Shown here piece after piece: positions 26,343-36,155 of a stretch of 60,904 bases of DNA. Under the pieces are notes generated by a model. It was not told the origin of the DNA and ran no database searches. It worked only from the letters and a program-made list of their open reading frames with translations. The stretch is from Methylococcaceae bacterium (lineage in GTDB: Bacteria; Pseudomonadota; Gammaproteobacteria; Methylococcales; Methylococcaceae). Made by a program: the position numbers and the translations under genes. Positions within the stretch are counted from its first letter, which is position 1. Each line of letters opens with the position of its first letter. The stretch covers positions 1-60,904 of the forward strand of contig CADDYU010000005.1 of assembly GCA_902810705.1 (NCBI GenBank). The letters run 5' to 3'.

Positions 26343-27752
26343 TTAATAGGCATTTTTATGAAAGAACCCTGAAAATAAGGTTCGAAGAATGATTTGCAAG
26401 TCGAGCCAAACGGACCAGTTCTCAATGTAGTAGAGATCAAATTCCACACGCTTTTGCATCTTGTCCAACGTGTCCGTCTCTCCACGCCAGCCGTGGACTT
26501 GAGCCCATCCGGTAATTCCGGGTTTTACTTTGTGGCGAAGCATGTAATCGTCAATTTTATCCTTGAAATGGTTATTGTGTTCGATCGCGTGAGGACGTGG
26601 TCCCACGATGGACATTCTTCCCTGTACCACATTGATGAACTGAGGTAATTCGTCAAGACTCGTCCGGCGAAGAAAAGCCCCGACACGGGTTACTCGTGGA
26701 TCTTTTTTCTTTGCCTGACTTACGGTTCCATTTGCTTCCTTATGGGTATACATGGTGCGGAATTTGTAAACCGTGATAGGCTGGCCATCCCAGCCATGCC
26801 TCTTTTGCTTGAAGAATATAGGACCGGGGGAGCTCAAACGAACAGCAATTGTAATAAGCAGCATTAAAGGGTTGATCAACAATAAGATCAGGAAGGCCAA
26901 GATACGGTCCTCCAATTCCTTCACCCAACGAGAAATGCCATCCATAGGCGTCGAGCAAAGATTGATCACGGGAATATTCGCGACCTCGCTGATGGAGTGG
27001 TTAAGCAGCCGAAAGCTGAAGATATCCGGTATAAAACGGATATCCGCTGTCGAATGCCTTAACTCATATAGAAGGTTCTTTATTCTTTCTTCTTCTTTCA
27101 AGGGCAGAGCAATCCATATTTGGTCTATTCTCGTCGCTGCGGCAAATGCCACAAGCGAATTTATCCCACCCAATACCTTTACCGATCCGGCAATCATATC
27201 GCCTGCTTTCCGCCGGTCACAAAAACATCCCAAGACTCGGAAACCAAGCCATGGAGAGGCAATAAGTCTTGCCGCTACCTCTTCGGCAACTCCCATTCCA
27301 CCGACAATAACCACAAAACGTTGATTAAAGCCTTTCTTCCTTAGCCAAGACAAAAGTGCCCGCAGCGTGATCCTCTCGGTAACGAAAAACCACCACCCAA
27401 GAACAAACCAGCTGCTAATCCAGATCCGCGAGAAAAAGCTGGATTGCTTGGTAATGAATCCAAAAACTGAAAGCAAGATCAGGGTCGAAATCCACGCAAA
27501 GGTAACAACCCCAATCTCCTTTGTCATCGAGGTGCCGCGCCAAGGTCTATAAAGATTAAAATGTGGAAAGACTATTAGGCTAATAAGAATGGCTATCCCA
27601 ATGGCGGTAATATATTGTTCAGGTAAATTCAAATGGCTGAATTGCAGCCAGTATGCACATATACCACTAAATACTATAGTAGACAAATCCAAGCTACGGA
27701 GAATAGCATTTAGCGTAAATGAATGTTCTTTAATGATTCCGCTGTAGATCAT
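26343..27752 (-). CDS. Undecaprenyl-phosphate sugar phosphotransferase (WcaJ/EpsB-like)
   Basis: A 469-residue polyprenyl glycosylphosphotransferase. It has about four N-terminal membrane helices, a Rossmann-like CoA-binding-type domain (FVVIVGGMGVAEEVA), a further helix near 290 and the catalytic bacterial sugar transferase domain: KQKRHGWDGQPITVYKFRTM, DPRVTRVGAFLRRTSLDELP and GRMSIVGPRPHA. It moves a hexose-1-phosphate from UDP-sugar to undecaprenyl phosphate, starting repeat-unit synthesis. The ATG at 27752 is preferred to the TTG at 27767; GGAG lies 9 nt upstream of it. It is divergent from the rest of the locus. Confidence 0.93.
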   Translation of the reverse strand: MIYSGIIKEHSFTLNAILRSLDLSTIVFSGICAYWLQFSHLNLPEQYITAIGIAILISLIVFPHFNLYRPWRGTSMTKEIGVVTFAWISTLILLSVFGFITKQSSFFSRIWISSWFVLGWWFFVTERITLRALLSWLRKKGFNQRFVVIVGGMGVAEEVAARLIASPWLGFRVLGCFCDRRKAGDMIAGSVKVLGGINSLVAFAAATRIDQIWIALPLKEEERIKNLLYELRHSTADIRFIPDIFSFRLLNHSISEVANIPVINLCSTPMDGISRWVKELEDRILAFLILLLINPLMLLITIAVRLSSPGPIFFKQKRHGWDGQPITVYKFRTMYTHKEANGTVSQAKKKDPRVTRVGAFLRRTSLDELPQFINVVQGRMSIVGPRPHAIEHNNHFKDKIDDYMLRHKVKPGITGWAQVHGWRGETDTLDKMQKRVEFDLYYIENWSVWLDLQIILRTLFSGFFHKNAY

Positions 27753-28594
27753 GTTAAAGTGCTCCAATTAATGGAGGTATTTAAGTTTGATCGCCATTCA
27801 GTATATGTTGCAATGGGTAATTTATGAATTGGGAGTACGTATAACCCACACCTCGCGCAGCCATTAGAATCTTCTTTATTAGAAATTTAAAAATTATCAA
27901 AAATTTGTATGCAATTTGAAAACTTAGGCCTAACTAAGTGTTAGTTCAGGTATGCTTGTGTTATCTGTATTCTTCAGAAAGGCTTGCCTTGACTAAAGCT
28001 CAAGCTATCTGTATTCAATTCCAAGCTTAAGTATAGTATCAGAAAGTTTACCGTTTAGTAGGCTTTTGTTTCTATCGTGGAATCACATGTACTCAGGGTA
28101 GCATAAATTTAACATTAGTTTTTTGAATTTGTTAATTTACATAGACGGTTTAGTGGATCGATGACCGCAGAGATCGGAATTAAGCTTAACCTAATCTGTA
28201 TCAACAATGAGCAAGCAGGCCGCTATGGTTAGCCTCAGTAATTGGACTGTTATTTACGAATTTGAGGCAGTAAGTTAATAACTTGAAAAACTGTCTCCCT
28301 TTATGCTCCGCAATCGTCTATCTGTCATTGAACACTAATACGCTTTATGTATACTTTTCTACCTGTGAGATTTTTGTCCGTTTGTATCATCGTAATCTCT
28401 GAGAATTACTCAACAGGTACAAGCGCGCTGATTTTTATAGCTCTTGATGCAAGCAGTTGAGATGCTACGGCTTGTTATCCGGTTCAAAAATTGACAGATA
28501 TGAAATGATCTATTCCCCTGAGAGCCTATTTGGTAGGTTTAAAGCCTGAGAACAGCAAAGCTAGAATTGAGCTGATTTTCTTAAGGAAGGCAAT
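27753..28594. other. Long AT-rich intergenic control region of the EPS locus
   Basis: About 840 nt between divergent EPS genes, clearly AT-rich, with no gene in either strand. It holds an 11-bp direct repeat TATCTGTATTC at 27962-27972 and 28006-28016 (44 bp apart), a -10-like TATAGT at 28032-28037, and weaker TATCTGT-like copies near 28190 and 28317. It probably carries the promoters of both divergent transcripts and a long leader for the plus-strand operon. Confidence 0.55.
27962..28016. repeat. Direct repeat pair in the EPS control region
   Basis: TATCTGTATTC occurs twice with starts 44 bp apart, about four helical turns, just upstream of a good -10 box (TATAGT, 28032). This could be a pair of regulator binding sites. 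Confidence 0.4.
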
Positions 28595-30037
28595 TTGGCT
28601 AGACAACAAAGTAGTAAAGATTTACTTTTGTTCTGGGCCTTTATGGCTCTTTTCATTTTTTTGCCGCTTCCTTTCGCGAGCAATCGATTATGGGCGTGGC
28701 CATTTTTTGCCGCGATAATCTTTATATTCGCGGCAACTTGGTTGGCTCTTTACATTATTGGCCGGATTCAAGTGCCTTTCGGCGTGCTGAGCGGTGGTGC
28801 GTGTTGGGTTGGACTACTTCTGTTATTCGTAGCGGTTTGGATAGCTTTTCAAGCTTTAGAACTACCGAAAGATTGGCTGTCTTTTCTTTCTCCGAAAGCT
28901 ACTGAGCTTTGGGGCAGGCATGATCTTATGACTACATCCACCATTAGCTTGGATCCGGCCATATCGAAAATGCTGGCCCTTAGGAGCGCAACCTACGGCC
29001 TGATTTTTTTTCTGTTCCTGTTCCTGGTCAACTCGGAAGAAAGGCTTAAGCTGTTTTTGTATACCATCGTCTTGTCGGGCACGATGCAAGCCCTTTATGG
29101 CGGCTTAATGATGCTTTCAGGGCTTGAATATTCCTTCTTCGTCGAGAAAGACGCCTTTCGAGGCTTCGCAACCGGTACCTTTATCAATAGAAACCATTTA
29201 GCAGGATATCTCGAAATGGCGCTTGCCGCTGGCTTGGGTTTGTTGGTGGCTGGATTAAGAGGAGAGCGGCATGGCAGCTGGCGAGCGCGATTGCGCCACT
29301 GGCTTGGATTGATCCTGAGCGAAACGGCCGTACTGCGTCTGGCTTTGGTGATCATGGCGACAGGGTTAATCTTGACCCGTTCGCGGATGGGCAACACTGC
29401 CTTTATAGCAAGTCTTTCAAGTATCGGAGGTTTGACGCTATTGCTGTCCCGTTCCACCAAGCGTTCGACTATATTGCTGTTCATCAGTGTGATTGCGGTC
29501 GATATTGCGCTGATAGGATCCTGGTTTGGCGTGGAGAAACTCGCCCAGCGGATAGAGCAGACCAGCTTTGGGACTGAGAATCGAGATGAAATCAATGAGT
29601 TTGTTTGGCCCATAGTAAAAGACTTCTGGATCACCGGATCGGGCGCAGGCAGCTTCCCGGTAATTTTCCCCTATTACGTCACCGCTGATCTCGGTGAGGG
29701 TTTCTACGAGCATGCTCATAACGATTACTTCGAGTTCTGGGGAGAATTAGGGGTGGTCGGTTGCTTTCCTCTGCTTGTTGCGGTGCTGTTAAGCTTGATT
29801 GCGGCGTTCAAATCGTTAGGCCGCATGGATCACTCCTTAGCCAAGGCTGCGGGGTTCGCTAGTCTGATGGCAATCATCAGCCTACTTATCCATTCGACAG
29901 TCGATTTCAACCTGCAAATGCCCGCTAATGCGAGCACATATGTCACGTTCTTGGCGATGCCATGGGTTGCTTTGTCAATTAAGAAGACGAAACAGTCAAG
30001 GAGCTCCATGCAGCGTCTTTATAAGCAGCCACAGTGA
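28595..30037 (+). CDS. O-antigen ligase/polymerase family membrane protein (Wzy/WaaL-like)
   Basis: A 480-residue protein with about 11-12 membrane segments and a large periplasmic loop near residues 325-385. The loop carries the ligase-family ITGSGAGSFPVIFPYY and EHAHNDYFEFWGELG motifs. This places it in the O-antigen ligase (PF04932-like) family, which joins or polymerises lipid-linked glycans in the periplasm. The start is a TTG at 28595 preceded by AAGGAAGG, a strong site. It is the first gene of the plus-strand EPS operon. Polymerase or ligase cannot be decided from sequence. Confidence 0.88.
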   Translation: MARQQSSKDLLLFWAFMALFIFLPLPFASNRLWAWPFFAAIIFIFAATWLALYIIGRIQVPFGVLSGGACWVGLLLLFVAVWIAFQALELPKDWLSFLSPKATELWGRHDLMTTSTISLDPAISKMLALRSATYGLIFFLFLFLVNSEERLKLFLYTIVLSGTMQALYGGLMMLSGLEYSFFVEKDAFRGFATGTFINRNHLAGYLEMALAAGLGLLVAGLRGERHGSWRARLRHWLGLILSETAVLRLALVIMATGLILTRSRMGNTAFIASLSSIGGLTLLLSRSTKRSTILLFISVIAVDIALIGSWFGVEKLAQRIEQTSFGTENRDEINEFVWPIVKDFWITGSGAGSFPVIFPYYVTADLGEGFYEHAHNDYFEFWGELGVVGCFPLLVAVLLSLIAAFKSLGRMDHSLAKAAGFASLMAIISLLIHSTVDFNLQMPANASTYVTFLAMPWVALSIKKTKQSRSSMQRLYKQPQ

Positions 30038-30052
30038 GCATTATTGGTGCAC

Positions 30053-31369
30053 ATGCAGCTTTCACAAACACTGAAAAAACTTCGAAGATTTTTAATGGCG
30101 GTCGAGGATTATGAATCTGGCATTAAGAAAAATCCATACTTCAAAGCTAGAATAATCGTAAGCCTATGTTTAAGCTTGTGTGCGACCTATTCTTTTGGCG
30201 CCAATGAAAAGCGGACTAAACCAGGATATATTCCCATAGGTCCTTTTGACTTGTTCCCGATGCTCGATATCAGGCAAGGCTACGATGACAATATTTTTCG
30301 CAACGACCTCAATAAAAAACCTTCGTGGGTCACCCTTATTCGGCCAGGCTTCCAGTTTGCCTTGGAACGGGCATTGAATCGCTATGCCCTCAGTTATGGC
30401 ATGCAAAGCACCATATTTTGGGATAGTCCACCCGATAATTTTGTGGATCATTTGCTTCGAGGGGATACCCACATCGAATTAAATCGGAGAAACCGGTTTG
30501 ATTTTAATGCTCAGTTGCTTTACAGTCATTATCAAAGGGGTACCTACTTCAGCCAAGGGAATCTTATTAATGCGATTAACGAGCCGGATCAGTTTCATAC
30601 TTACGAGCTGGGCGGCAGGTACAGTTTTGGTGCCGAGACTGCGAGAGGCCAAATTACACTGGATGTTAACTACCTTGATCTGCAATTCGACAATCACTTA
30701 GAACGAACCCGTGTCCGAAACCGCCAGGATTTAACCTTAAGTCCCAGTTTTTTTGCCCGTATATTTCCAAAGACATCACTGCTGGCACAGTTCGAATATG
30801 TGCAGATCGATTATCCGGACGCCGCCGGCACATTGGTTGACGCCTCGGGCGACAAAATGCGCTATTTAGTGGGTGCGACCTGGCAACAAACGGCAAAGAC
30901 AACGGGGATTGTCAAAGTGGGATATTTGCAGATGAACTTCGATGATCCGCGCCAGAAGAGCTTTTCCGATTTTACTTGGGAAGCGGACATCAAATGGCGT
31001 CCGCTGTCTTATTCGTCTATCGTGCTTCAAGCGGTAAGAAACGTGTTTCCCACGCAAGGATTCGGTAATTCGATCGTGGTACAAAGCTATGGGGTTGATT
31101 GGGAGCATGAATGGGGTTATCACTTCGCCACTCAAGCAGGAGTTAATTGGAGGGATTACGACAATAAAGGCTCCAGGCGTAAAGATGAAATGTTGACTAC
31201 GGGACTTGAACTTCGTTACCGATTGCGATCGTGGCTAAACTTCGGACTCAGTTACAGCTATTCAGATTTACAATCAACGCAATCTACATTTGACTTTCAG
31301 CGTAATGTCGTCATGTTCAGCATTTTTACTAATCCTTCGGCCAAACGGTATCTGCAGAATATTTATTAA
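30053..31369 (+). CDS. Outer-membrane beta-barrel protein of EPS export (EpsL-like)
   Basis: A 438-residue protein with an unusually long N-terminal region before the signal segment (ARIIVSLCLSLCATYSFGA). The rest is rich in alternating beta strands with aromatic ends and closes with a barrel-like strand (NVVMFSIFTN). The SYGMQSTIFWDSPPDNFVDH and DFNAQLLYSHYQRGTYF stretches resemble the BBP2-type barrels encoded in many EPS loci. It may be the outer-membrane outlet or an anchor for the polymer. The start is uncertain: ATG 30053 or 30095. The export gene follows 4 nt downstream. Confidence 0.78.
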   Translation: MQLSQTLKKLRRFLMAVEDYESGIKKNPYFKARIIVSLCLSLCATYSFGANEKRTKPGYIPIGPFDLFPMLDIRQGYDDNIFRNDLNKKPSWVTLIRPGFQFALERALNRYALSYGMQSTIFWDSPPDNFVDHLLRGDTHIELNRRNRFDFNAQLLYSHYQRGTYFSQGNLINAINEPDQFHTYELGGRYSFGAETARGQITLDVNYLDLQFDNHLERTRVRNRQDLTLSPSFFARIFPKTSLLAQFEYVQIDYPDAAGTLVDASGDKMRYLVGATWQQTAKTTGIVKVGYLQMNFDDPRQKSFSDFTWEADIKWRPLSYSSIVLQAVRNVFPTQGFGNSIVVQSYGVDWEHEWGYHFATQAGVNWRDYDNKGSRRKDEMLTTGLELRYRLRSWLNFGLSYSYSDLQSTQSTFDFQRNVVMFSIFTNPSAKRYLQNIY

Positions 31370-31373
31370 ACTC

Positions 31374-31970
31374 ATGATTCTTTTATTCTTGAACCGGCTA
31401 AATCTTATAGTTCATTGTTTTTTTCTCGGCTTGACTCTCATCTTTTTGGCTGTGCCACCCGGACATGCGATCACTGCGGAAAATTCAGATCAACCGACTC
31501 GTGGCGAGTTATCCAACTATAAATTGGGTACTGGCGACCGCATTCGTATTCAGGTCTTCAACGAAGAAGATTTGAATGTCGAGGCCGTGTTAAGTGACGC
31601 GGGAACCATCGTCTATCCCTTTCTGGGTGAATTCAAGGCCGCGGGAATGACGATCGGCGAATTGGCAGACTATATTACCCGCCATCTTAAAGGACCTTAT
31701 CTGGTCGACCCGAAGGTAAGCGTAAACGTTCTGGAATATCGGAGCTTCTTCATCTATGGCGAAGTTGAAAAGCCGGGAAGCTATCCGTACCAACCCGGCT
31801 TAACTGTCCAGCGGGCCATCGCCATTGCCGGAGGTTTTACCGAGCGCGCCTCGCGCCGATCAATCATGATAGAGAAAGAGGACGATCCAACCCATATGCC
31901 TCGGGATGCTGATATTACGACACCTGTTCAGCCGGGCGATATCATTACGGTTGAGGAAAGTTTTTTTTGA
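31374..31970 (+). CDS. Polysaccharide export protein (Wza/EpsA family, short form)
   Basis: A 198-residue periplasmic protein. A signal peptide (to about PPGHA, residue 32) is followed by a poly-export domain (YKLGTGDRIRIQVFNEEDLN, GTIVYPFLGEFKAAGMTIGE) and one SLBB domain (YGEVEKPGSYPYQPGLTVQR). No lipobox cysteine is seen, and it lacks the C-terminal amphipathic barrel helix of full-length Wza, so it depends on a partner such as the barrel protein upstream. ATG 31374 is 4 nt after that gene; longer upstream frame use is unsupported. Confidence 0.9.
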   Translation: MILLFLNRLNLIVHCFFLGLTLIFLAVPPGHAITAENSDQPTRGELSNYKLGTGDRIRIQVFNEEDLNVEAVLSDAGTIVYPFLGEFKAAGMTIGELADYITRHLKGPYLVDPKVSVNVLEYRSFFIYGEVEKPGSYPYQPGLTVQRAIAIAGGFTERASRRSIMIEKEDDPTHMPRDADITTPVQPGDIITVEESFF

Positions 31971-32011
31971 AGCTTCAATCTACGGTTTAATTTCAATCTA
32001 GCGGTAAGGAT

Positions 32012-34249
32012 ATGAATCTGCAAGAAAGAAAGTTTGCGGGAGTTCCCGCCCTTCCGGAGCGGAGCGTCGATGATTCCATGGAAGAGGAAATCGATCTCCG
32101 CCATTATTGGAGCATCATCAGTAAGTACAAGCGGCGCATACTCGGCCTTGCCTTTATGGTATCGCTAGTGGCGGCATTAATTGCTTTCGCCATTACCCCC
32201 GTTTATCGCTCCACGGCAACCATTATGATCGAATCGAAACAGGCGAAAGTGGTCTCGATCGAAGAGATTTATGGCGTTGATCCTACCTTAAGGGAATATT
32301 TCCAAACCCAATTTGAGATTCTGAAGTCCAGGGATTTGGCAAAAAAGGTCATTCAAAAGCTTAATCTTGCTGAAAATCCGGAGTTTAAGAAGAAGGAAAA
32401 TGAATCAGGCTTCAACTGGCGGGAATGGTTGCCGCTGGATTTGCCGGTCGCCGAGAAGGAGGCCAAGCCGGTTGATCCTATGGAAGCACTAACCAACAAA
32501 TTCATGGCGCATCTGACGGTTACGCCGGTCCGAAACACTCAACTTGTCAACATCAGTTTCGACGCCGAAGATCCACAACTGGCCGCAAATATTGTGAATG
32601 CTTTGGGTGAGGCATACATTGAAAGCGATCTCGAAGCGCGACTCGATCTGACCCGTAAGGCCGGTACATGGTTGTCCAGTAGGCTGGATGGACTCAAAGA
32701 CAAATTGGCAGAATCGGAGCGTAAGCTCCAAGCCTTTTTGGAAAAGGAAAAGCTAGTGGACGTCGAAGGTGTTATGACCGTATCGGCAAGAGAAATCGAG
32801 GAAACCACGTCTCAATTGGTCGAGGCTCGACAAAAGCGGGCCGAGGCGGAGAGTCTATACCGGAAAGTAACGTTACTGGGCGATAACCTAGTAAACAACG
32901 TCGAGTACGTTCCGGAAATCTTTAATGATCCTGTCATTCAGGATTTGAAACAGAAGGAGGCAGAAGCTCAGAAAGCTCTTTCCGAACTCATGGGCCGCTA
33001 TGGCGCAGACCATCCGAAAATAATGGCCGCTCGCTCCCAACTAGATACCATTAAAACGTTATTGCGAAAGCAGGTCTCTAGCTTAGTGAACGGAATCAAG
33101 AACAGTTACGAAGTTGCGCGTGCTAACGAAGCCGCGCAAAGCAGCGCTCTGAACGCTAACAAGGAGGACATTCAGGCGATTTCACGCAAACAGTCCAAAT
33201 TGCGGGAACTGCAGCGGGAAGTCGAGTCGAATCGCCACCTTTATGACCTGTTCTTTAACCGTTCAAAGGAAACCAGCGAGGCCGGGGAGTTGCAGGCAGC
33301 CAACGCCCGCTTTATCGACAAGGCTAGTATGCCAATGGCGCCCGAGAAGCCAAAAAAGAAGCTGATTGTACTGTTGGCTTTTGTCGCGAGCTTGTTAGTG
33401 GGTGTTTTATTGGCATTCTTACTGGAATATCTTGATGCTTCCATGCGCAATCCGCAGGATGTCGAGCAAAAACTCGGTATTCCATTTCTGGGCCTGATTC
33501 CCTTGCTTACAGGCAAGGACAAAAAACGCAATCCTGCAACCATGTATTTGCAAAGTCCAAGGTCCAATTTCGCCGAATCGATACGCACGATACGTACCGG
33601 CATCATGCTTTCGACCCTGGATAACCCGCATAAGGCGCTTCTGATCACATCCAGTGTTTCCGGTGAGGGGAAATCGACTGCGGTGTTGAATATTGCACTG
33701 GCGTTAGCGCAAATGGAGCGAGTATTGCTGATCGATGCCGATATGCGCCGCCCTACAATCATGAAGCATTGCGAGCTTCCACCCAAGGCGCCTGGTTTAT
33801 CGAACGCCATAGCGAAAACCGCGGAACTGGAAGATTGTATACATCGTTATGAGGCCGGCAATCTCGACGTTATGCCGGTTGGCTTGATTCCACCCAATCC
33901 GCTCGAGCTCTTGGCCTCGAAAAACTTCTCGGACTTACTGAATAAGCTGGAATCGAATTACGATTCCATCATCATTGACTCGCCTCCGATAAACGCTGTG
34001 AGCGATGCGCAACTATTATCTCAATATGCCGACGCCGTGATTTATGTGGTCAAGGGCGAAGCCACCTCATCTCATGTGGCTAAGGAAGGATTAAGGCGTC
34101 TACAGCAGGTGGCCGCGCCAGTAATCGGTGTCATACTGAGCCAAGTTGATATGGAAAAGGTCGGAAAGCACTCCGGGTACTATAGCCAATATTACGGACC
34201 AGCTAATCTAGGGGAAAAGGATAAAATATTATTGGCGGAGAATGACTAA
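32012..34249 (+). CDS. Polysaccharide co-polymerase/bacterial tyrosine autokinase (Wzc-like)
   Basis: A 745-residue inner-membrane protein. A Wzz domain with the first membrane helix near 45-65 is followed by a long periplasmic coiled-coil region (about 200-410) and a second helix near 450-470. The cytoplasmic BY-kinase has Walker A (SVSGEGKST, about 546-555), Walker A' LLIDADMRRP (about 572-581) and Walker B SIIIDSPP (about 652). A short C-terminal tyrosine cluster (Y723, Y724, Y727, Y728) is the likely autophosphorylation site. It controls chain length and export together with the Wza-like protein 41 nt upstream. Confidence 0.95.
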   Translation: MNLQERKFAGVPALPERSVDDSMEEEIDLRHYWSIISKYKRRILGLAFMVSLVAALIAFAITPVYRSTATIMIESKQAKVVSIEEIYGVDPTLREYFQTQFEILKSRDLAKKVIQKLNLAENPEFKKKENESGFNWREWLPLDLPVAEKEAKPVDPMEALTNKFMAHLTVTPVRNTQLVNISFDAEDPQLAANIVNALGEAYIESDLEARLDLTRKAGTWLSSRLDGLKDKLAESERKLQAFLEKEKLVDVEGVMTVSAREIEETTSQLVEARQKRAEAESLYRKVTLLGDNLVNNVEYVPEIFNDPVIQDLKQKEAEAQKALSELMGRYGADHPKIMAARSQLDTIKTLLRKQVSSLVNGIKNSYEVARANEAAQSSALNANKEDIQAISRKQSKLRELQREVESNRHLYDLFFNRSKETSEAGELQAANARFIDKASMPMAPEKPKKKLIVLLAFVASLLVGVLLAFLLEYLDASMRNPQDVEQKLGIPFLGLIPLLTGKDKKRNPATMYLQSPRSNFAESIRTIRTGIMLSTLDNPHKALLITSSVSGEGKSTAVLNIALALAQMERVLLIDADMRRPTIMKHCELPPKAPGLSNAIAKTAELEDCIHRYEAGNLDVMPVGLIPPNPLELLASKNFSDLLNKLESNYDSIIIDSPPINAVSDAQLLSQYADAVIYVVKGEATSSHVAKEGLRRLQQVAAPVIGVILSQVDMEKVGKHSGYYSQYYGPANLGEKDKILLAEND

Positions 34250-34481
34250 CCGATAGCTACAAGCAAGCCGATAAAAGTTACTAATCGAGAATAGTAGATC
34301 GACTATCCCGATTGGCGATAGATGAGAAGGATTTAATAGAATCAAAAGGATCAGGGTTTTCAGGTTAAATGAGGGCAGGAAAATAGGAACAGCAATGGAG
34401 GAGATTCATCTTCCTGTGATTTAATCATGAAAAACTTATTATTCAATTTGCGGTTTACACGATAATTTAATTCCAGCGCTT

Positions 34482-35228
34482 ATGATCGATCTTCACTGCC
34501 ATATGCTGCCAGGAATTGATGATGGCGCGGAGACCCTGGCCCAGGCTTTGGACTTGGCCCGTTGTGCCGTCGCTAATGGCATTCAAGAGACCGTGGTGAC
34601 CCCTCATATTCATCCTGGTCGATACGAGAACGAGACTGCATCCATTCAACCCGTTTACGCTCAACTTAAGGCCGCACTTGAAGTCCACGGCATACCTTTA
34701 AAGCTGCGAATGGCTGCGGAAGTTCGGATCTGTCCTGAATTAACCATAATGATTACTCAGGGAAAAATCCCCTTTCTTGGGCAGTGGAATGGCAGGAATG
34801 TTTTGTTACTGGAATTTCCTCACAGCCACATCCCTCCAGGTAGCGATAAGCTGGCGCAATGGCTGATTTCAAGAAATATTCTCCCCATGATCGCTCATCC
34901 GGAACGAAACAAAGGAATAATGCGGGACGGGGCCAAATTATTGCCCTTTGTTGAGCTTGGTTGTCTGTTTCAGGTAACCGCGGGGGCGGTCGCGGGTGCT
35001 TTTGGACCTATGGCGCAGGAGTGCGCGCAGTGGCTTCTAGAAGAAGGCTGGGTTACTGCTTTGGCATCGGACGCACACAACTTGGCTCACAGACCTCCGA
35101 ATATGGAGTCTGGGAGAGCCCAAGCCGCTCGATGGATTGGGGAGGATAAGGCTTGGGTTCTAGTCAGGGATAACCCGCGAAAGCTATTGAGTGGACAACT
35201 GGAAATTTCCCAAGCTCATGCGGCTTAA
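34482..35228 (+). CDS. CpsB/CapC-type PHP tyrosine-protein phosphatase
   Basis: A 248-residue PHP-fold protein. The metal ligands sit in IDLHCHMLPGIDDG, VTPHIHPGRYEN, IAHPERNKG and ASDAHNLAHRPPNM, the four motifs of the CpsB/YwqE family. These Mn-dependent phosphatases remove phosphate from BY-kinases. The gene lies 232 nt after the autokinase gene, its probable substrate. Its last 11 nt overlap the next gene. Confidence 0.92.
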   Translation: MIDLHCHMLPGIDDGAETLAQALDLARCAVANGIQETVVTPHIHPGRYENETASIQPVYAQLKAALEVHGIPLKLRMAAEVRICPELTIMITQGKIPFLGQWNGRNVLLLEFPHSHIPPGSDKLAQWLISRNILPMIAHPERNKGIMRDGAKLLPFVELGCLFQVTAGAVAGAFGPMAQECAQWLLEEGWVTALASDAHNLAHRPPNMESGRAQAARWIGEDKAWVLVRDNPRKLLSGQLEISQAHAA

Positions 35229-35883
35229 ATTAGGCGCGTTGGCACTCATCTCACTGCTTATCTGGCTGGCGGGCACCGCTTGGCAATGGGGAATCGCGGA
35301 TATTTACGCAACTCAAGCCAAAGTCCACATTAAATCCTGGCGAAAGCGCGGCAAATCGCCGAATGAGCAGGAATGGAGAAAGGCCGAAGATAATCTTGTT
35401 AGGGCTCTTGAATATAATCCCGGGTTTCCTCCCTATCTCGAAGCACTAGGAGAGCTCACGCTCTCGCGAAGCCTGGATTTCTTTCTGGACGATGCCGAGG
35501 CTGGCAAGCTACGGCAAACCGCGCTCGGGTATTTTCGTGAAGAAGTCGCAAAACGTCCCACTTGGCCATTTGGATGGGCCAATATTCTGCTGGTCAAGCT
35601 GGCGAATGAGGAATCCGGCGAAGAGCTTGCTTATAGCTTGAGACAGGCGGCTTCTCTTGGAGGCTGGGATTCTAAAATACAGCGCATCGTCACGCGCGCA
35701 GGATTCTCGGGCTGGTCCGAACTCGATCAATCCGCCAAGGAAGCGGTATTACGTGTCTTTGAACAAGCGATGAAAAGACAACCGGGCCAAACTCTTAAAA
35801 TTGCGGGCGAGCAGGATGCCCTCGGAATAGTCTGCCCATTATTGGCGAATGAACAAAAGTCTGAATACTGCCAACATCATTAG
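35218..35883 (+). CDS. VpsP-like polysaccharide biosynthesis protein
   Basis: A 221-residue protein with one N-terminal membrane helix (LGALALISLLIWLAGTAWQW) and a periplasmic, helix-rich TPR-like part (AEDNLVRALEYNPGFPPYLE...). Such proteins occur in Vibrio-type and methylotroph EPS operons (VpsP family) without a proven biochemical role. The ATG at 35218 overlaps the phosphatase gene by 11 nt, suggesting coupling. It closes the first EPS module. Confidence 0.65.
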   Translation: MRLKLGALALISLLIWLAGTAWQWGIADIYATQAKVHIKSWRKRGKSPNEQEWRKAEDNLVRALEYNPGFPPYLEALGELTLSRSLDFFLDDAEAGKLRQTALGYFREEVAKRPTWPFGWANILLVKLANEESGEELAYSLRQAASLGGWDSKIQRIVTRAGFSGWSELDQSAKEAVLRVFEQAMKRQPGQTLKIAGEQDALGIVCPLLANEQKSEYCQHH

Positions 35884-35931
35884 ACTAACTTTCCATTTTT
35901 TCAAATTAATATCCTAAAAATACTTCGTACC

Positions 35932-35960
35932 TTAAAAGTGAGTTATGCTCCATGTAATAT
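35932..35960 (+). promoter_or_regulatory. Candidate promoter of the second EPS module
   Basis: TTAAAA, a 17-nt spacer and TAATAT in a 272-nt gap between the VpsP-like gene and rfbF. Each hexamer matches the sigma-70 consensus at four of six positions. The leader would be about 190 nt. No JUMPstart/ops element was found in it. Confidence 0.4.
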
Positions 35961-36155
35961 ATGCTAAGCTAAGTTTTATGCTTGAGGGTAGATAAATCGC
36001 ATCATGGCTAATTGGCTTTAGTCTTACAGAATCAGCCAGAGTGGATGATTCCGATTTTTGCGCTTAACCCTAAGGATCGACGCTCATAACCAGCCCGATG
36101 CCGAAGTGTGCGTTGTTGGCGATTGTCGTAGTTTTAACCTTAAAGGAAATTAACC

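Noticed and set aside
35884-36155. JUMPstart/ops element expected upstream of an O-antigen operon
   Set aside because: No GGCGGTAG-like sequence is present in this leader or in the 27753-28594 region.
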